A stretch of 64,000 nt of DNA, from NCBI RefSeq assembly GCF_000282495.1, contig NZ_AKJE01000111.1, positions 1-64,000 of the forward strand, written 5' to 3'. Shown piece after piece: positions 1 to 9,200 of the stretch (positions are counted from its first letter, which is position 1; each line of letters begins with the position of its first letter). The stretch is from Pseudomonas sp. GM79. Its GTDB lineage: Bacteria > Pseudomonadota > Gammaproteobacteria > Pseudomonadales > Pseudomonadaceae. Position numbers and translations under genes: made by a program. The notes under the pieces were generated by a model. It did no database searches. It was not told the origin of the DNA and worked only from the letters and a program-made list of their open reading frames with translations.

Positions 1-22
1 TCGACCCCTAGCACCCCATGCT
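1..22. other. attL: attL core, left end of prophage
   Basis: These 22 bases are identical to 56406-56427, inside the tRNA-Pro gene at the other end, and diverge immediately after. This is the direct repeat expected of a prophage inserted by a tyrosine integrase into a tRNA. The core covers the anticodon loop, the 3' half of the anticodon stem and the variable region of the tRNA (read on the minus strand). The repeat may extend left of the window, so its true length is unknown. Confidence 0.85.
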
Positions 23-114
23 TGCAGGGGCGCTAAAAAGCTATAAAAAACAGTCCTTTGGAACGGCGCCCACTGCAATCGATGCCGTACCGTGACTAAC
101 CGTACTTTACGAAT

Positions 115-132
115 CCCCGCAAAAGTCCCTAC
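115..132 (+). repeat. putative integrase arm-type site, left copy
   Basis: The 18-mer CCCCGCAAAAGTCCCTAC occurs here and at 56313-56330, in the same orientation. The copies lie 93 and 75 bp inward from the two att cores. In the circular phage they would flank attP symmetrically, as arm-type binding sites for a lambda-type integrase do. The role is inferred from position. Apart from this repeat and the core, nothing recognisable is seen in 23-186. Confidence 0.5.
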
Positions 133-186
133 AGGCTTTCGATAAGAAAGCCCCTGCATTCCGGCGTCCTGCCGATCGCAACACAA

Positions 187-486
187 TCAAATCTCCCTGC
201 AATACCAAGACTGTGCATACAGAACACCATCGACCTCCTCCAGGCCACTCAACGTGAAACCGAGCGTTGCCATGCTGGTCAGGCGAGCATCAAGAAGCGG
301 CCGAAGCGGTGGTGCGTCACCCGGCCAGGCACCGTGTCGCAGAGATGCGGTATTGGCTGTTCTCTTCAAAAGGTCAGACGGCGCGCTGGAGAAAATGACA
401 TCGCCCTTTACTGGATCGGTACTGGCGATATCCCTTTTCGATCTGGCGACGCCGCACTCTCTCATGGGCACAATCAGGAAATGCAT
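187..486 (-). CDS. LexA-controlled small protein, function unknown
   Basis: A 99-residue protein with no membrane segment or motif that I recognise. It is transcribed away from the SRAP gene. A LexA-type box at 500-515 sits only 14 bp upstream of its ATG, so repression by LexA is likely and the 5' UTR is very short. The SD is weak (GAGC). It is the first gene inside the left phage end. The pairing with an SRAP gene suggests an SOS or DNA-damage role, which is inference only. Confidence 0.6.
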   Translation of the reverse strand: MHFLIVPMRECGVARSKRDIASTDPVKGDVIFSSAPSDLLKRTANTASLRHGAWPGDAPPLRPLLDARLTSMATLGFTLSGLEEVDGVLYAQSWYCREI

Positions 487-499
487 TGCTTGCTCGATA

Positions 500-515
500 C
501 TGGATAAAAATACAG
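500..515. promoter_or_regulatory. LexA box
   Basis: CTGGATAAAAATACAG fits the gammaproteobacterial LexA consensus CTG-N10-CAG with an AT-rich centre. It lies between the divergent genes at 187-486 (minus) and 627-1325 (plus), closest to the minus-strand gene. Confidence 0.75.
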
Positions 516-626
516 TATCCGAAGGATTTGGCGATTGCTCAATTGGACGCTGACGATCGGTAACGTTTCGTTCTTATGCAGTAGGGGGCTGGACTACGCT
601 GAAAGCACTGGCGGAGGACTTGACCC

Positions 627-1325
627 ATGTGTGGACGACTTTCCCAATACAGCGGCATTCATGACTTTGTCGCGACGCTGAGCATGCCCAACGCGCTGAT
701 CAACTATGCAGGCGACCAGCCTTTCGAGCTCTACAACGCCGCGCCGTCCGCTCAGCTCGCCCTCTTTCACCAGGAAGGTCAGTTTCTCCGGGCCGACATG
801 GTGCGCTGGGGATGGCGGCCGCACTGGGCCAAGGACTGCGCCGCGCCGATCAATGCCCGGGTAGAGAAAGTCGCCCGCGGAGCGTTCTTCAAAGCGATCT
901 GGCCACACAGGGCAATCATCGCAATCAACAACTGGTTCGAATGGGTCGATGAAGGTGGGCCGAAGAAGCAGCCCTATCTGATCCGCCGCAAAGACCGGGC
1001 GCCAATCCTGTGCGCCGCGATCGGCCAATACCCAAGCGCCGAGTTTGGACCGAGTGAATATGACGGATTCGTCATCATCACCGCCGACAGCAAGGGCGGC
1101 ATGGTGGATATTCACGATCGCCAGCCGGTGACGCTCAATCCCGAGCTGGCGCGGGAGTGGCTGGATCCGGCTACACCGAAAGAACACGCCGAGCAAATGG
1201 TGCTATTTCAGGGTGAGCCAACCGAGGTGTTCGAGTGGTACCCGGTGGGCCGGGCGGTGGGCAATGTACGGAACCGAGGGCCGGAAGTTATAGCGCCAAC
1301 CCCTGTAGAGGGTGGCACTACATAA
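627..1325 (+). CDS. SOS response-associated peptidase (SRAP/YedK/HMCES family)
   Basis: A 232-residue SRAP protein. The family crosslinks to abasic sites in single-stranded DNA through the N-terminal Cys2. Here the protein begins M-C-G-R, which exposes Cys2 after Met removal. The conserved NNWFEW segment carrying the catalytic Glu is at about residues 93-98, and the MVDIHDRQPV segment carrying the catalytic His is at about 155-164. The length fits the family. GGAGG lies upstream of the ATG. It is divergent from a LexA-boxed gene. Phage-borne copies are common and probably protect replicating DNA; that role is inferred. Confidence 0.93.
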   Translation: MCGRLSQYSGIHDFVATLSMPNALINYAGDQPFELYNAAPSAQLALFHQEGQFLRADMVRWGWRPHWAKDCAAPINARVEKVARGAFFKAIWPHRAIIAINNWFEWVDEGGPKKQPYLIRRKDRAPILCAAIGQYPSAEFGPSEYDGFVIITADSKGGMVDIHDRQPVTLNPELAREWLDPATPKEHAEQMVLFQGEPTEVFEWYPVGRAVGNVRNRGPEVIAPTPVEGGTT

Positions 1326-1326
1326 A

Positions 1327-1572
1327 TCAGGCGATTTTATCTCGAGAGGCCACAGCGTCTTTACGAGCTTTATGTGCTGCCTTACGAAATCGCCTGAATG
1401 TGCGGACGTGGATCACTAAGACTTTGTCGTCCTTTTCCTTGTCCTTTTCCTTGTCTTTACCGAGCACCTTGAATTCGCGACGAACGGCTTCCACTGCGCC
1501 GACAATAGGGGCGAAGAACATTCGAGGTGTTTCCCTCGCGGCTTTAAGAAATTCTTCTTTGAACATGCTCAT
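1327..1572 (-). CDS. small charged phage protein
   Basis: 81 residues with a lysine/glutamate-rich run (KDKEKDKEKDDK, about residues 39-50) encoded by a short tandem repeat, followed by an arginine-rich tail. It overlaps the upstream membrane-protein gene by ATGA, so the two are probably co-translated. It is the last gene of the minus-strand late transcript. Function unknown. Confidence 0.6.
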   Translation of the reverse strand: MSMFKEEFLKAARETPRMFFAPIVGAVEAVRREFKVLGKDKEKDKEKDDKVLVIHVRTFRRFRKAAHKARKDAVASRDKIA

Positions 1573-1847
1573 TGGGCACGCACCTCCAGCCAGACTTCAC
1601 GCACAAATGTATACGTGGCACCTAACAACATTATCACAAAGCAGGATATGTCTAGATAAAACAGCAGATGCTCTACCCAGACAAAAACCACTATAAGGTT
1701 TTCACTAACGCCCTGCTGCTCCAGCCAATGTACGAATTTTTCGAGGATGGAAGCAATTGCTGCGATAGCTATAAACATAGCAGTGCCGACCAAGATATGC
1801 GCCAGCAGATGCATGGCAGCCTTGAAAATCCCCTTTCCTTCGCTCAC
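1569..1847 (-). CDS. small membrane protein, possible lysis accessory
   Basis: 92 residues with two clear hydrophobic spans (about 12-34 and 50-80, the latter possibly two segments). It starts with GTG at 1847, preceded by a GAGGGG SD. It lies just downstream of the SleB-like endolysin, so a holin-like or other lysis-associated role is possible, but no family was recognised and two better holin candidates occur at 31834-32507. Confidence 0.55.
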   Translation of the reverse strand: MSEGKGIFKAAMHLLAHILVGTAMFIAIAAIASILEKFVHWLEQQGVSENLIVVFVWVEHLLFYLDISCFVIMLLGATYTFVREVWLEVRAQ

Positions 1848-1965
1848 TCGCCGCCCCTCTTTCGATTAGAGGAGAACTGTAGCATTGGCGGCGCGATGCA
1901 CCTATGAAATCGAAATAGCCAGGACGCCTGCGAATAGGGGTTTTCGCGACGGTTTGCGAAGGCAT

Positions 1966-2415
1966 TCACGGCACATCCCTGAAGAAAAAGTGGTGGCCGA
2001 GCTTCAGTGTCAGCTTCGCTCCCACAGCCCAGGCGGGCGCTTTCGGCATCGTGGTCGCGTAGTAGTGGGTCGCGCCTCCCGTAGAATCAGGCTCTGCACC
2101 AGACATCACCAGGTCGGCTGCCTTTTGCGCCCGGGCGAACTCAGCGGCAGGTATCGGCTTGCTTCCACAAAGGTACGGGTAGTTTGGGTCGTTCTTGTTC
2201 CAGCAACTGAACTGGTATGGCTTCAGGCACACGCCGGCGTAGCCTTCCCCCCACCACGACTTGGCCTTGCCATCGTTCACGCGGTTGCGGATGGTCCATG
2301 CCACAGCGATCTGACCAGTAAGGCTTTCGCCGCGAGCCTCTCCCCACAAAGTGCGGGCGAGGACATCTCGATCTTTTTCGGTTTCGGTTTCGGTTTCGGT
2401 TTCGGTTTCGGTCAT
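1966..2415 (-). CDS. SleB-like cell wall hydrolase (endolysin)
   Basis: 149 residues. After a repetitive N-terminus, the sequence DVLARTLWGEARGE, the AWTIRNRV helix, the PYQFSCWN motif and a HYY segment match the hydrolase_2/SleB family used by many Pseudomonas phages as endolysin; the Glu of WGEARGE is the expected catalytic acid. No signal peptide is seen, so a holin is presumably needed for export. It is the distal lysis gene, about 29 kb downstream of the holin/spanin cluster. The first 13 codons are M plus six TE repeats. Confidence 0.85.
   Translation of the reverse strand: MTETETETETETEKDRDVLARTLWGEARGESLTGQIAVAWTIRNRVNDGKAKSWWGEGYAGVCLKPYQFSCWNKNDPNYPYLCGSKPIPAAEFARAQKAADLVMSGAEPDSTGGATHYYATTMPKAPAWAVGAKLTLKLGHHFFFRDVP
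2377..2412. repeat. six-copy hexanucleotide tandem repeat in endolysin 5' end
   Basis: Six perfect copies of TTCGGT (ACCGAA on the coding strand) encode a Thr-Glu repeat immediately after the start codon. The unit is in frame, so slippage would change the N-terminal length without frameshifting. Confidence 0.9.
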
Positions 2416-2427
2416 AGTTTTCTCCAG

Positions 2428-2455
2428 GCAAAAAAAAGCCCGCTCAATGGCGGGC
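2428..2455 (-). terminator. rho-independent terminator upstream of endolysin
   Basis: On the minus strand, a GCCCGC/GCGGGC stem with a 6-nt loop is followed by eight T. It ends transcripts coming from the right and sits only about 12 nt before the endolysin start, with the SD directly after the T-tract. Confidence 0.75.
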
Positions 2456-2552
2456 GCAGCGCATCAAATAAGAGAACATCTGTAGAATGCCCCAACGAAA
2501 TTTTGCTCAATACGTCGAAATCGAACCCTGCGAAGGATCAAGAGTTAGGACA

Positions 2553-3716
2553 ATGCATATAGCAAACCACACAAAAATGAAAAAAAATAGCGACATAGAA
2601 GCCCTTCGAGCACTAGCTATTATATTAGTCATTTTTGCGCACATCGCCATCATCCTTTCCCCCAAATCAATTTATTGGCTAGTCTTGGAAAATTTCCGAT
2701 TTGGTTATGGCGTAGACATATTTTTCTGTGTATCCGGCTTTATCATTACAAAATCAATCAAGAACGAAATCCCTGTATCAAGATCATTATCTTCGCTACT
2801 AAGCCTAGCAGTGCCATTCTGGGTAAGAAGGTTCTGGAGATTGATGCCTTCTGCACTATTTTGGATTGGTGTATGCCTTGCGCTTTCTTATTTCTTCAGT
2901 AAAAAAGGCGTCTTCCTTGAATTCAATCAGATCCTGCCAGCCGCCACTGCAGCAGCACTCCAGTACTTCAACATTATCTATTCAGGTGCCAGGGACGCAG
3001 GAACACTAGGCGATACAGGAATTTACTGGAGTCTTTCGTTAGAGAACCAGTTTTATTTCGCACTACCCATCGTTGCCGTGATACTTGGTAAGCGTTGGAT
3101 GCCTTTATTATTTATCACATTGATTTTGGCTCAATTTTTTATTACCAGACAGCTTATCAAGCCCACTCCAGAACTCTGGGCTGTGAGAACTGACGCTATT
3201 TCCTTTGGAGTACTATTAGCACTCTGGCACGGATCAGCTTCGTACACAAAACTTGAGCCAACATTCTTGAGCAGTAAATTGGCAACCATCCTACTACTAT
3301 CAGGAATGATGCCCCTATTAGCATCCCTGACAGCACCAACCCCCCCACTTCCTTTCGCGATGGGGCTGACAGCCTTAGGTTCCGCCCTACTCGTATGGAT
3401 CGCAAGCTACAACGGGTCATACTTCACGAAGAACGCTACTGTGGCTAAATTATCCAGCTACATTGGGTCACGTTCATATGCCATATACTTAACGCACGCG
3501 ATATGCTTGTCGTTGGTGCGGCAAATATTTTTCAACGACTTCAACGACCCAACCCCGACTAATTTTGATGTTCCGCACACGGCTATTTACATAACTGCCT
3601 TTTTAGGCATGACATTAATTCTTGCAGAACTTAGCTACAGACTAATAGAGACGCCCCTGCGTTCAAAAGGGGAATCCATCTCTAAAAAAATAAAATACAA
3701 GACATCTATCGCTTAG
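2553..3716 (+). CDS. acyltransferase 3 family membrane protein (O-antigen/LPS modification)
   Basis: About 387 residues with roughly ten hydrophobic segments. The N-terminus has DIEALRALAIILVIFAHI, the acyltransferase_3 signature with the catalytic His, and a later GYGVDIFFCVSGFII segment is typical of the family. Such enzymes acetylate surface polysaccharide, and in prophages they cause serotype conversion that blocks reinfection. It is visibly AT-rich against its GC-rich neighbours and is on the opposite strand from the late operon, so it is a moron. Start chosen at 2553 because AGGA lies just upstream; 2577 (MKKNSDIEAL) is an alternative. Confidence 0.9.
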   Translation: MHIANHTKMKKNSDIEALRALAIILVIFAHIAIILSPKSIYWLVLENFRFGYGVDIFFCVSGFIITKSIKNEIPVSRSLSSLLSLAVPFWVRRFWRLMPSALFWIGVCLALSYFFSKKGVFLEFNQILPAATAAALQYFNIIYSGARDAGTLGDTGIYWSLSLENQFYFALPIVAVILGKRWMPLLFITLILAQFFITRQLIKPTPELWAVRTDAISFGVLLALWHGSASYTKLEPTFLSSKLATILLLSGMMPLLASLTAPTPPLPFAMGLTALGSALLVWIASYNGSYFTKNATVAKLSSYIGSRSYAIYLTHAICLSLVRQIFFNDFNDPTPTNFDVPHTAIYITAFLGMTLILAELSYRLIETPLRSKGESISKKIKYKTSIA

Positions 3717-3722
3717 GAGCTT

Positions 3723-4058
3723 TCAATCGGGCACGACTGGCCAATCAGGATCGCTTGGCCAGCCTGCCCGTGTCGGGGTATTACTCAGTGCTATAAAATA
3801 GCGTTTCCAGGACCTCCACCTGGAAAGCTCCTCTTCGCTGATTTCGTCAATGTCGACGCCAGCTTGCAAAGGACTTATCACCTCATTTGCTTTTTGCTGT
3901 TTTGATAGAAGCACTTCAAGATTCTGACAAACTATCTCAGCCTTAACAATTTTATCTACGAGCGACTGAGGAATCTCATCGACGCATATCTCACCGCCAG
4001 TCAAGGGCCAATCCACTTCGATTGAACGCCAGCCTGTTTCTGTAATTGCGTATGGCAT
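3723..4058 (-). CDS. tail fibre assembly protein
   Basis: 111 residues. The segment SPLQAGVDIDEISEEELSRW and the following KRYFIALSNTP match the C-terminal part of caudoviral tail fibre assembly chaperones. It lies 3 nt after the tail fibre gene, the usual position. It is shorter than most homologues, having only a brief N-terminal region. Confidence 0.7.
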   Translation of the reverse strand: MPYAITETGWRSIEVDWPLTGGEICVDEIPQSLVDKIVKAEIVCQNLEVLLSKQQKANEVISPLQAGVDIDEISEEELSRWRSWKRYFIALSNTPTRAGWPSDPDWPVVPD

Positions 4059-4061
4059 GCT

Positions 4062-5195
4062 TTATCTCTCCATTCCATAGCCGGCAACGTCAATATACAT
4101 TCCCGAACCACTGGCGGCACTTAAAGAGTAAGCTACCGCTTGGTTAGTATCCGTGACGAAATTAATCTGATTCCTTGCTCCCCCATCAATTGCCACCATC
4201 GCTAATCCGCCTACCGCGGGAATGGTCAATAGTCCAACCGTGCCCACAGCACAACTGCCTCTCAAGATTACGGACTGCGTATGTGGAGGGACGACAGCCG
4301 CAAGCGAAACAGTAACAAACGAAGTTGATAGCCCTCCCGAGAGACACCTGAAAGGAACCGCCGAAACGTTCGCAACATAAAATACGTTCTCAAATGAATA
4401 TTTGAAATTGTAAATATTTCCAGAGCTATCAGTGCGCGCGCAAAAGATCATGCGACGGCTGGTATCGAGATTCTTGGTTCTTGCTAATCCAGAGTACGGC
4501 TGAGCCGGCCAAGTGGTCGAGTACTCTACAGCTGGTGTTCCGTTGTTGTTGTAGAGGTAAAAGAAAATGAAGGCATCGGTTGTGAGCCCAGCCATTCCTG
4601 ATACAACAATTGGTGCAACGACCTTTATGCTCTTCCCGAGGGATGGAATGTATGCCGATCCGGTTCCGATGGTGATTGAAGATCCACTATTCCACGTCGG
4701 TATAAGGCCATCAATAAAGCTCTCCGCTACTCCGCCCTGGGTAACTGTCAACGCGGTTGTCAATCCCGTAAGCGCGGTGATATCCGAGTTGGCGCCACTC
4801 TTGGCGGCTGATAGTGCCGCTCTTGCAGCGGTATCGCTGGTCGCTCCAGTACCACCTTTGGTTACCGGCAAAACATCGTAATTGCCCGTCGTGCCTAGCG
4901 CCGCCATCTTGGCGCCATACAGGTTGACCAGAGAGCGCAGCGCATCGGCTGAATCCTTGACGTACCCCTGCAGCGGTGCCAGCGCATAACCTCCCGCCCC
5001 ATTCGTGGTCCCCTGGTAATTTGGCGAAATCGACACCGCCGTATCGCTGGCGATGTTGGTCAACTCATACCAGCCGCCATCCGGCCCCCGGAAGGCATCA
5101 CCTACCCGGCTGTTGGCAATAAATGCAGTGCCGGTGCCGATCACGGCATTGGAATTTTGGGTAACAGAAACCGTTCCTGATTTGTACCAGGGCAT
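4062..5195 (-). CDS. tail fibre protein
   Basis: 377 residues. The N-terminus (SGTVSVTQNSNAVIGTGTAF, then GDAFRGPDGGWYELTNI) is the conserved particle-attachment part seen in many Pseudomonas phage fibres. A PVTKGGTGATSDTAARAAL motif at about residues 110-128 is the classic fibre collagen-like/TAAR repeat. The rest is low-complexity beta-rich sequence, probably the receptor-binding tip. It is AT-richer towards the 3' end. Confidence 0.85.
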   Translation of the reverse strand: MPWYKSGTVSVTQNSNAVIGTGTAFIANSRVGDAFRGPDGGWYELTNIASDTAVSISPNYQGTTNGAGGYALAPLQGYVKDSADALRSLVNLYGAKMAALGTTGNYDVLPVTKGGTGATSDTAARAALSAAKSGANSDITALTGLTTALTVTQGGVAESFIDGLIPTWNSGSSITIGTGSAYIPSLGKSIKVVAPIVVSGMAGLTTDAFIFFYLYNNNGTPAVEYSTTWPAQPYSGLARTKNLDTSRRMIFCARTDSSGNIYNFKYSFENVFYVANVSAVPFRCLSGGLSTSFVTVSLAAVVPPHTQSVILRGSCAVGTVGLLTIPAVGGLAMVAIDGGARNQINFVTDTNQAVAYSLSAASGSGMYIDVAGYGMER

Positions 5196-5219
5196 GGCTT
5201 ACTTCCTATTTTGATTTAT

Positions 5220-5900
5220 TTAAGCGGCGAGTTTTGCGAATACAGCAGGCAAGAAAAACGCGATCGGGTTAGTAGCGGCGATGGTGATTGCGTATAGCGT
5301 GTTGTTTGGGAAATCCCACCAGCAGTAGAGATTGCGGGGAATACCGCTGCCCGACGTCATGTTCATGCCGAAGGTGTTCAACAACATGTATTCGTTCTGT
5401 GGAAAGTTGAACGGAACGGTGTAGTAGATTCTGGTCAAACCTTGCGCGGTAGTGTCGTACCTGACGTAGCTCCAGTTCTGAAACGAACGGGTAAACGTGG
5501 CATTTGGCGTCCCAGAATCAAACAACAAGGCCCCTGCTCCATTCCACAACCGCATGCCGTATTGAGCTGCCGCCTGTGCTGCAAAGGCGGCGACGAAATA
5601 TCGACCATTAGGCTGTGCGGTGTTCACGTCATAGGCGCGGACGTAGAACCCCGTCCAGTTGCCGGCCGAGCCGATCAGGCGCATTTGACAAAGGCCTGCC
5701 ACGCCACTAACGGTGTCAGGCCGGACAAAGACCAGCGGCGGTTCCTGAGAGGTTACGGGCGTTGCGAAATACGTCGTCGAGCCCAAGCCCGATTCTTCCG
5801 TCGGCGCGAACCGTCCGGAAGAGATCACCATTAGGCGCGCATATTCCGAATCGAGAACCACGGTATTGCTGCTGTTCGTGAACTGAAGTCCGTATGCCAT
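5220..5900 (-). CDS. tail tip-associated structural protein
   Basis: 226 residues, beta-rich, with no membrane segments. It begins MAYGLQFTNSSN, resembling the neighbouring 107-residue protein that also begins MAYG, so the two may be related tail tip or baseplate decoration proteins. It overlaps that gene by ATGA. Placed between J and the fibre gene; exact role unknown. Confidence 0.65.
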   Translation of the reverse strand: MAYGLQFTNSSNTVVLDSEYARLMVISSGRFAPTEESGLGSTTYFATPVTSQEPPLVFVRPDTVSGVAGLCQMRLIGSAGNWTGFYVRAYDVNTAQPNGRYFVAAFAAQAAAQYGMRLWNGAGALLFDSGTPNATFTRSFQNWSYVRYDTTAQGLTRIYYTVPFNFPQNEYMLLNTFGMNMTSGSGIPRNLYCWWDFPNNTLYAITIAATNPIAFFLPAVFAKLAA

Positions 5901-6223
5901 CAGCTGAACCTCATCACGATCAGGCGCATAGTCCCGCTCGCGATAGTGCTCGCCGCGAAGCCACGCGTATGGTTGTAGACCCGTGCGACATTGTCGACGA
6001 GCTCAGTTTCGAACTGCATCTGACTGTCGCTGTAAGCCCCGACAGGTACGACGATGGCAGATCCATTGCCCGGACCAACCCCAGGGACCGAGAAGTCCTG
6101 ATTGGTCTTGCTGCCGCCTACGGGGAAGGTCACCAGGACCGACAGCGCCACACGGATGGTGAAAGAGTTCTCGTCGACCTGGAGCGATCCATCGCCGCCC
6201 CAGACCCGCATTCCATAAGCCAT
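5900..6223 (-). CDS. small tail structural protein
   Basis: 107 residues beginning MAYGMRVWGGDG. It follows J by 3 nt and overlaps the next gene by ATGA. Beta-rich composition and position indicate a tail tip accessory protein. The N-terminus resembles the 226-residue protein downstream, suggesting duplication of a common domain. Confidence 0.65.
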   Translation of the reverse strand: MAYGMRVWGGDGSLQVDENSFTIRVALSVLVTFPVGGSKTNQDFSVPGVGPGNGSAIVVPVGAYSDSQMQFETELVDNVARVYNHTRGFAASTIASGTMRLIVMRFS

Positions 6224-6226
6224 CTT

Positions 6227-9200
6227 TCACCCCAGATATCCAAGCCGCACACGCAGCACGTTGTTCGCGTCATAGACCGAGACGTTCAGCGAGTTGATCA
6301 CCAGTCGACCCTGCCCCGGGACAATACCGTTGATCTCAAGTGTTCCGTCCTTGTTGAGGATCCAGCCTTGCTGGCCGGCGATATAGTTGGTCGAGCTGAT
6401 GTAGCTGCCGATCTTGGCGTTGGTGATGGTGCCGTCAGCGATGAACGCCGAGTTCATGAACACCTGGCCACCCTGCACCGCAAACGGCACCGAGATGGCC
6501 CCGCCGGCGATGGTGTTGACTATGGCGAAGCGGTCAGCGCTCACCAGGAACTGGCTTTGCAGGCCGGCTCCGGTGTTCTCGATGCCAAGACCGATACCGG
6601 CCGCGATGTACTGGCCGCCCGCAGTGACCTGCATCTTCACCGACCACATAGTGCTCAGCTTGCCAGCGGTATCGGCATAGGCCGTCGATGTTTGCTGAAT
6701 CGCAGCGGTGTTTTGTCCCACCGACACATTCAACTGGTCAATCTTCGTGGCCGTTGCTGACTCGTTGGTGGCAACCACCTGTTCCAGCTCGGTGATGTTC
6801 GCTGCGTTCTCGCCAATCTTTGCGTCAAAGGTGGTCAGGCGGCGTGCTGTTGCCTCGTTTTCCGAAGCTCTTACGCTACTTTCCGAGGCGATGGCCGCAG
6901 TGCTGGTCCAGCCCTTCAGGGCGTCGGCCAAATCACCCTCCCCGTTGTCATCACGGGAAGAGGCGCGCAAGGCTTGGAACGCCGTAGCCTGGGCCGTGAC
7001 CACGCCGTCGAGCTCGGTGATATCGGCGGTGTTAAAGGCAACTTGTTGCGCCAGCCCGTTCGCTGTCTCGATCGACTGACCGACATCCAGCCAGTAGGTC
7101 GCGTTCGGCGGCGTCGTGTTGATTGGCACTTCGCCGGTCGCCTGGTAGATCCGCTTTCCGACAACCACAAGATCGTATTCTTCGTAGGTTGCTTCCGGGT
7201 CGTAGCCCATCAGCCCATCAAGCGCATCAATCTGAGCCTGAAGGCCCGGGATTTTGTCGATTTCGTCCAGGATGTCTTGGCCAAGTTCCGTGCGGCCGAT
7301 CTCTCCAGCGATCATTTCAAGAATCGCCGCAGCATCAGCGCTCGACTGCCCCTGCACACCGATACCCACCGGATACCACGGACCGATGTTGCCGATCCGG
7401 TCCACCAAGCGCGCCCAGAAATAGAAGGTCACGCCGGCGCGCAAGCCCAGCATCGAGAAGTCGCTTTGCGGATACGATAGGTCCGTCATCTTTGTCGCCA
7501 TCTCCAGGCTGGTCGTCGGCCCGTACCAGAGCTCCGTGCGCTGGGTATCCTCGGCCCCGGCAGGGAAACCCCACTTCAGGTAGATGCCGAACAGCAGCGG
7601 CGTGGCCGTCAGGTACGACACCGCCGGCGGCAGACCTTCCTTTCCCTTGAGCTGGGTGAGCATCGAATTACGCCAGATCGACGAGATGTCGAAGGCGCTC
7701 ACCGCACGTACGCGAGCCACGTAGGCACCGGCGTAAATCCCGACCACATCGACACTGGTCATCCCGGTGCGCTGCAGCTTGATCCAGTTGCCGCTGTCCT
7801 TGCGCCACTCCACGTCATAACCCACCGCACCGGGCACCGCGGGCCAGGTGATGGTCATGGTGGCGATGGCGATGCCCTGCGAGACAACCGAGTTCGACGT
7901 AACGGTGATACTGGTCGGCGCCGGAACCACGGTGATCGGAATCACGCTGATCGGCCGCTCTTCCAGGCGGGCACCGGTGTCGATGTAAGCGAACTTGCTC
8001 GGCTCATATTGCAGTGCGCTGATTTCGAAGTCGCCCTCAGCAGTGCGCTTGGTCCGTAATACGCGATAGAGCGGAATCGCCAGATCATCGGCATCAAGCG
8101 CCCATTGCAATTGCGGTAGCGGCGCCTCGCTGTAGTTGGTGCTCACCGTCACCGCTCGGTTGTTCACGCTCTGCACGGTGCGCCCTTCGGCACGGCCGCC
8201 CGGCAGGTTGATGATCAGCCGGTCGCCAGCCTTGGCCTGGGTGTCACGGTCGAGCGTCACCACGCGACCAGCAACCGCAGAGATGCGCCCGCCCACCTCG
8301 CGACCAGCCAGCAGCGAATCCGCCACCGGGATGATGTGGCCAGGGAGCGGAATCACGCCCTCCATGCCGGTCTTGAACGATACGGTGCGATCCTGATTGT
8401 TGCTGAGGATCGCCCACTTGCCGCGGCGCTGGGCCTCAGAGGCGCGCGTGCAGCCAATGGCGCTCAGCTCGGTCGGTTTGTCGCCCAGACGCCGTTGCAG
8501 ATCCAGATCCGCAAATGGAATGACGTCGGTGTCGTAGTTGTTCGCCGGGTTGTCGTAGCTGACCAAGGCGCGGGTGTATCGGGTCTTCGCCGAGGCGCTG
8601 CCGTACGAGAACTTCCCGTCGATGACGTTAGCCCGGGTGAACACGTAGTCGAAGTCCTGCGCGCGCGGCATATCGGCCTGCATCACAAGCTGGCCCTGAG
8701 CCCAGTAGGTCATGCCCCGGTAAATGCCGGCGATATCGCGCAGCAGCGACCAGGCATCGGCCTTGCCCTGAAGGTTCATGTCGCACAGGAAGCGCGGTTC
8801 GGTACCGCCGAGGCCGTTCGGCACCAACTGATCGCAGTACTGCGAAATCCGGTACAGCTCCCACTTGTCCACCATGAACGGCTTGATGCGCTTGCCCAGG
8901 CCGAAACGGTCCTCGGTGCACACGCCGTAAGTGATCCAGGCCGGGTTATTGGTCCAGGCTTGCTTCATGCTGCCGTCCCACGTCCCGGTGTAGGTGCGTG
9001 CGATCGGGTCGTAGTTGCTCGGTACCTGCCAGCGACGCGCCCGGCACTTCACGGTGACGGCCGGAATGTTGGTGAACTGCTCGGCGTCGAATTCGATGTA
9101 GAGCAGCGCTGTATTCGGGTAGCGCAGCTTCGCGTCAATCACTTCGGTGAAGCCGGCAATCAGCATGTTGTCGGCGATCTTGTTGCTGTTCTGGTTCGGC

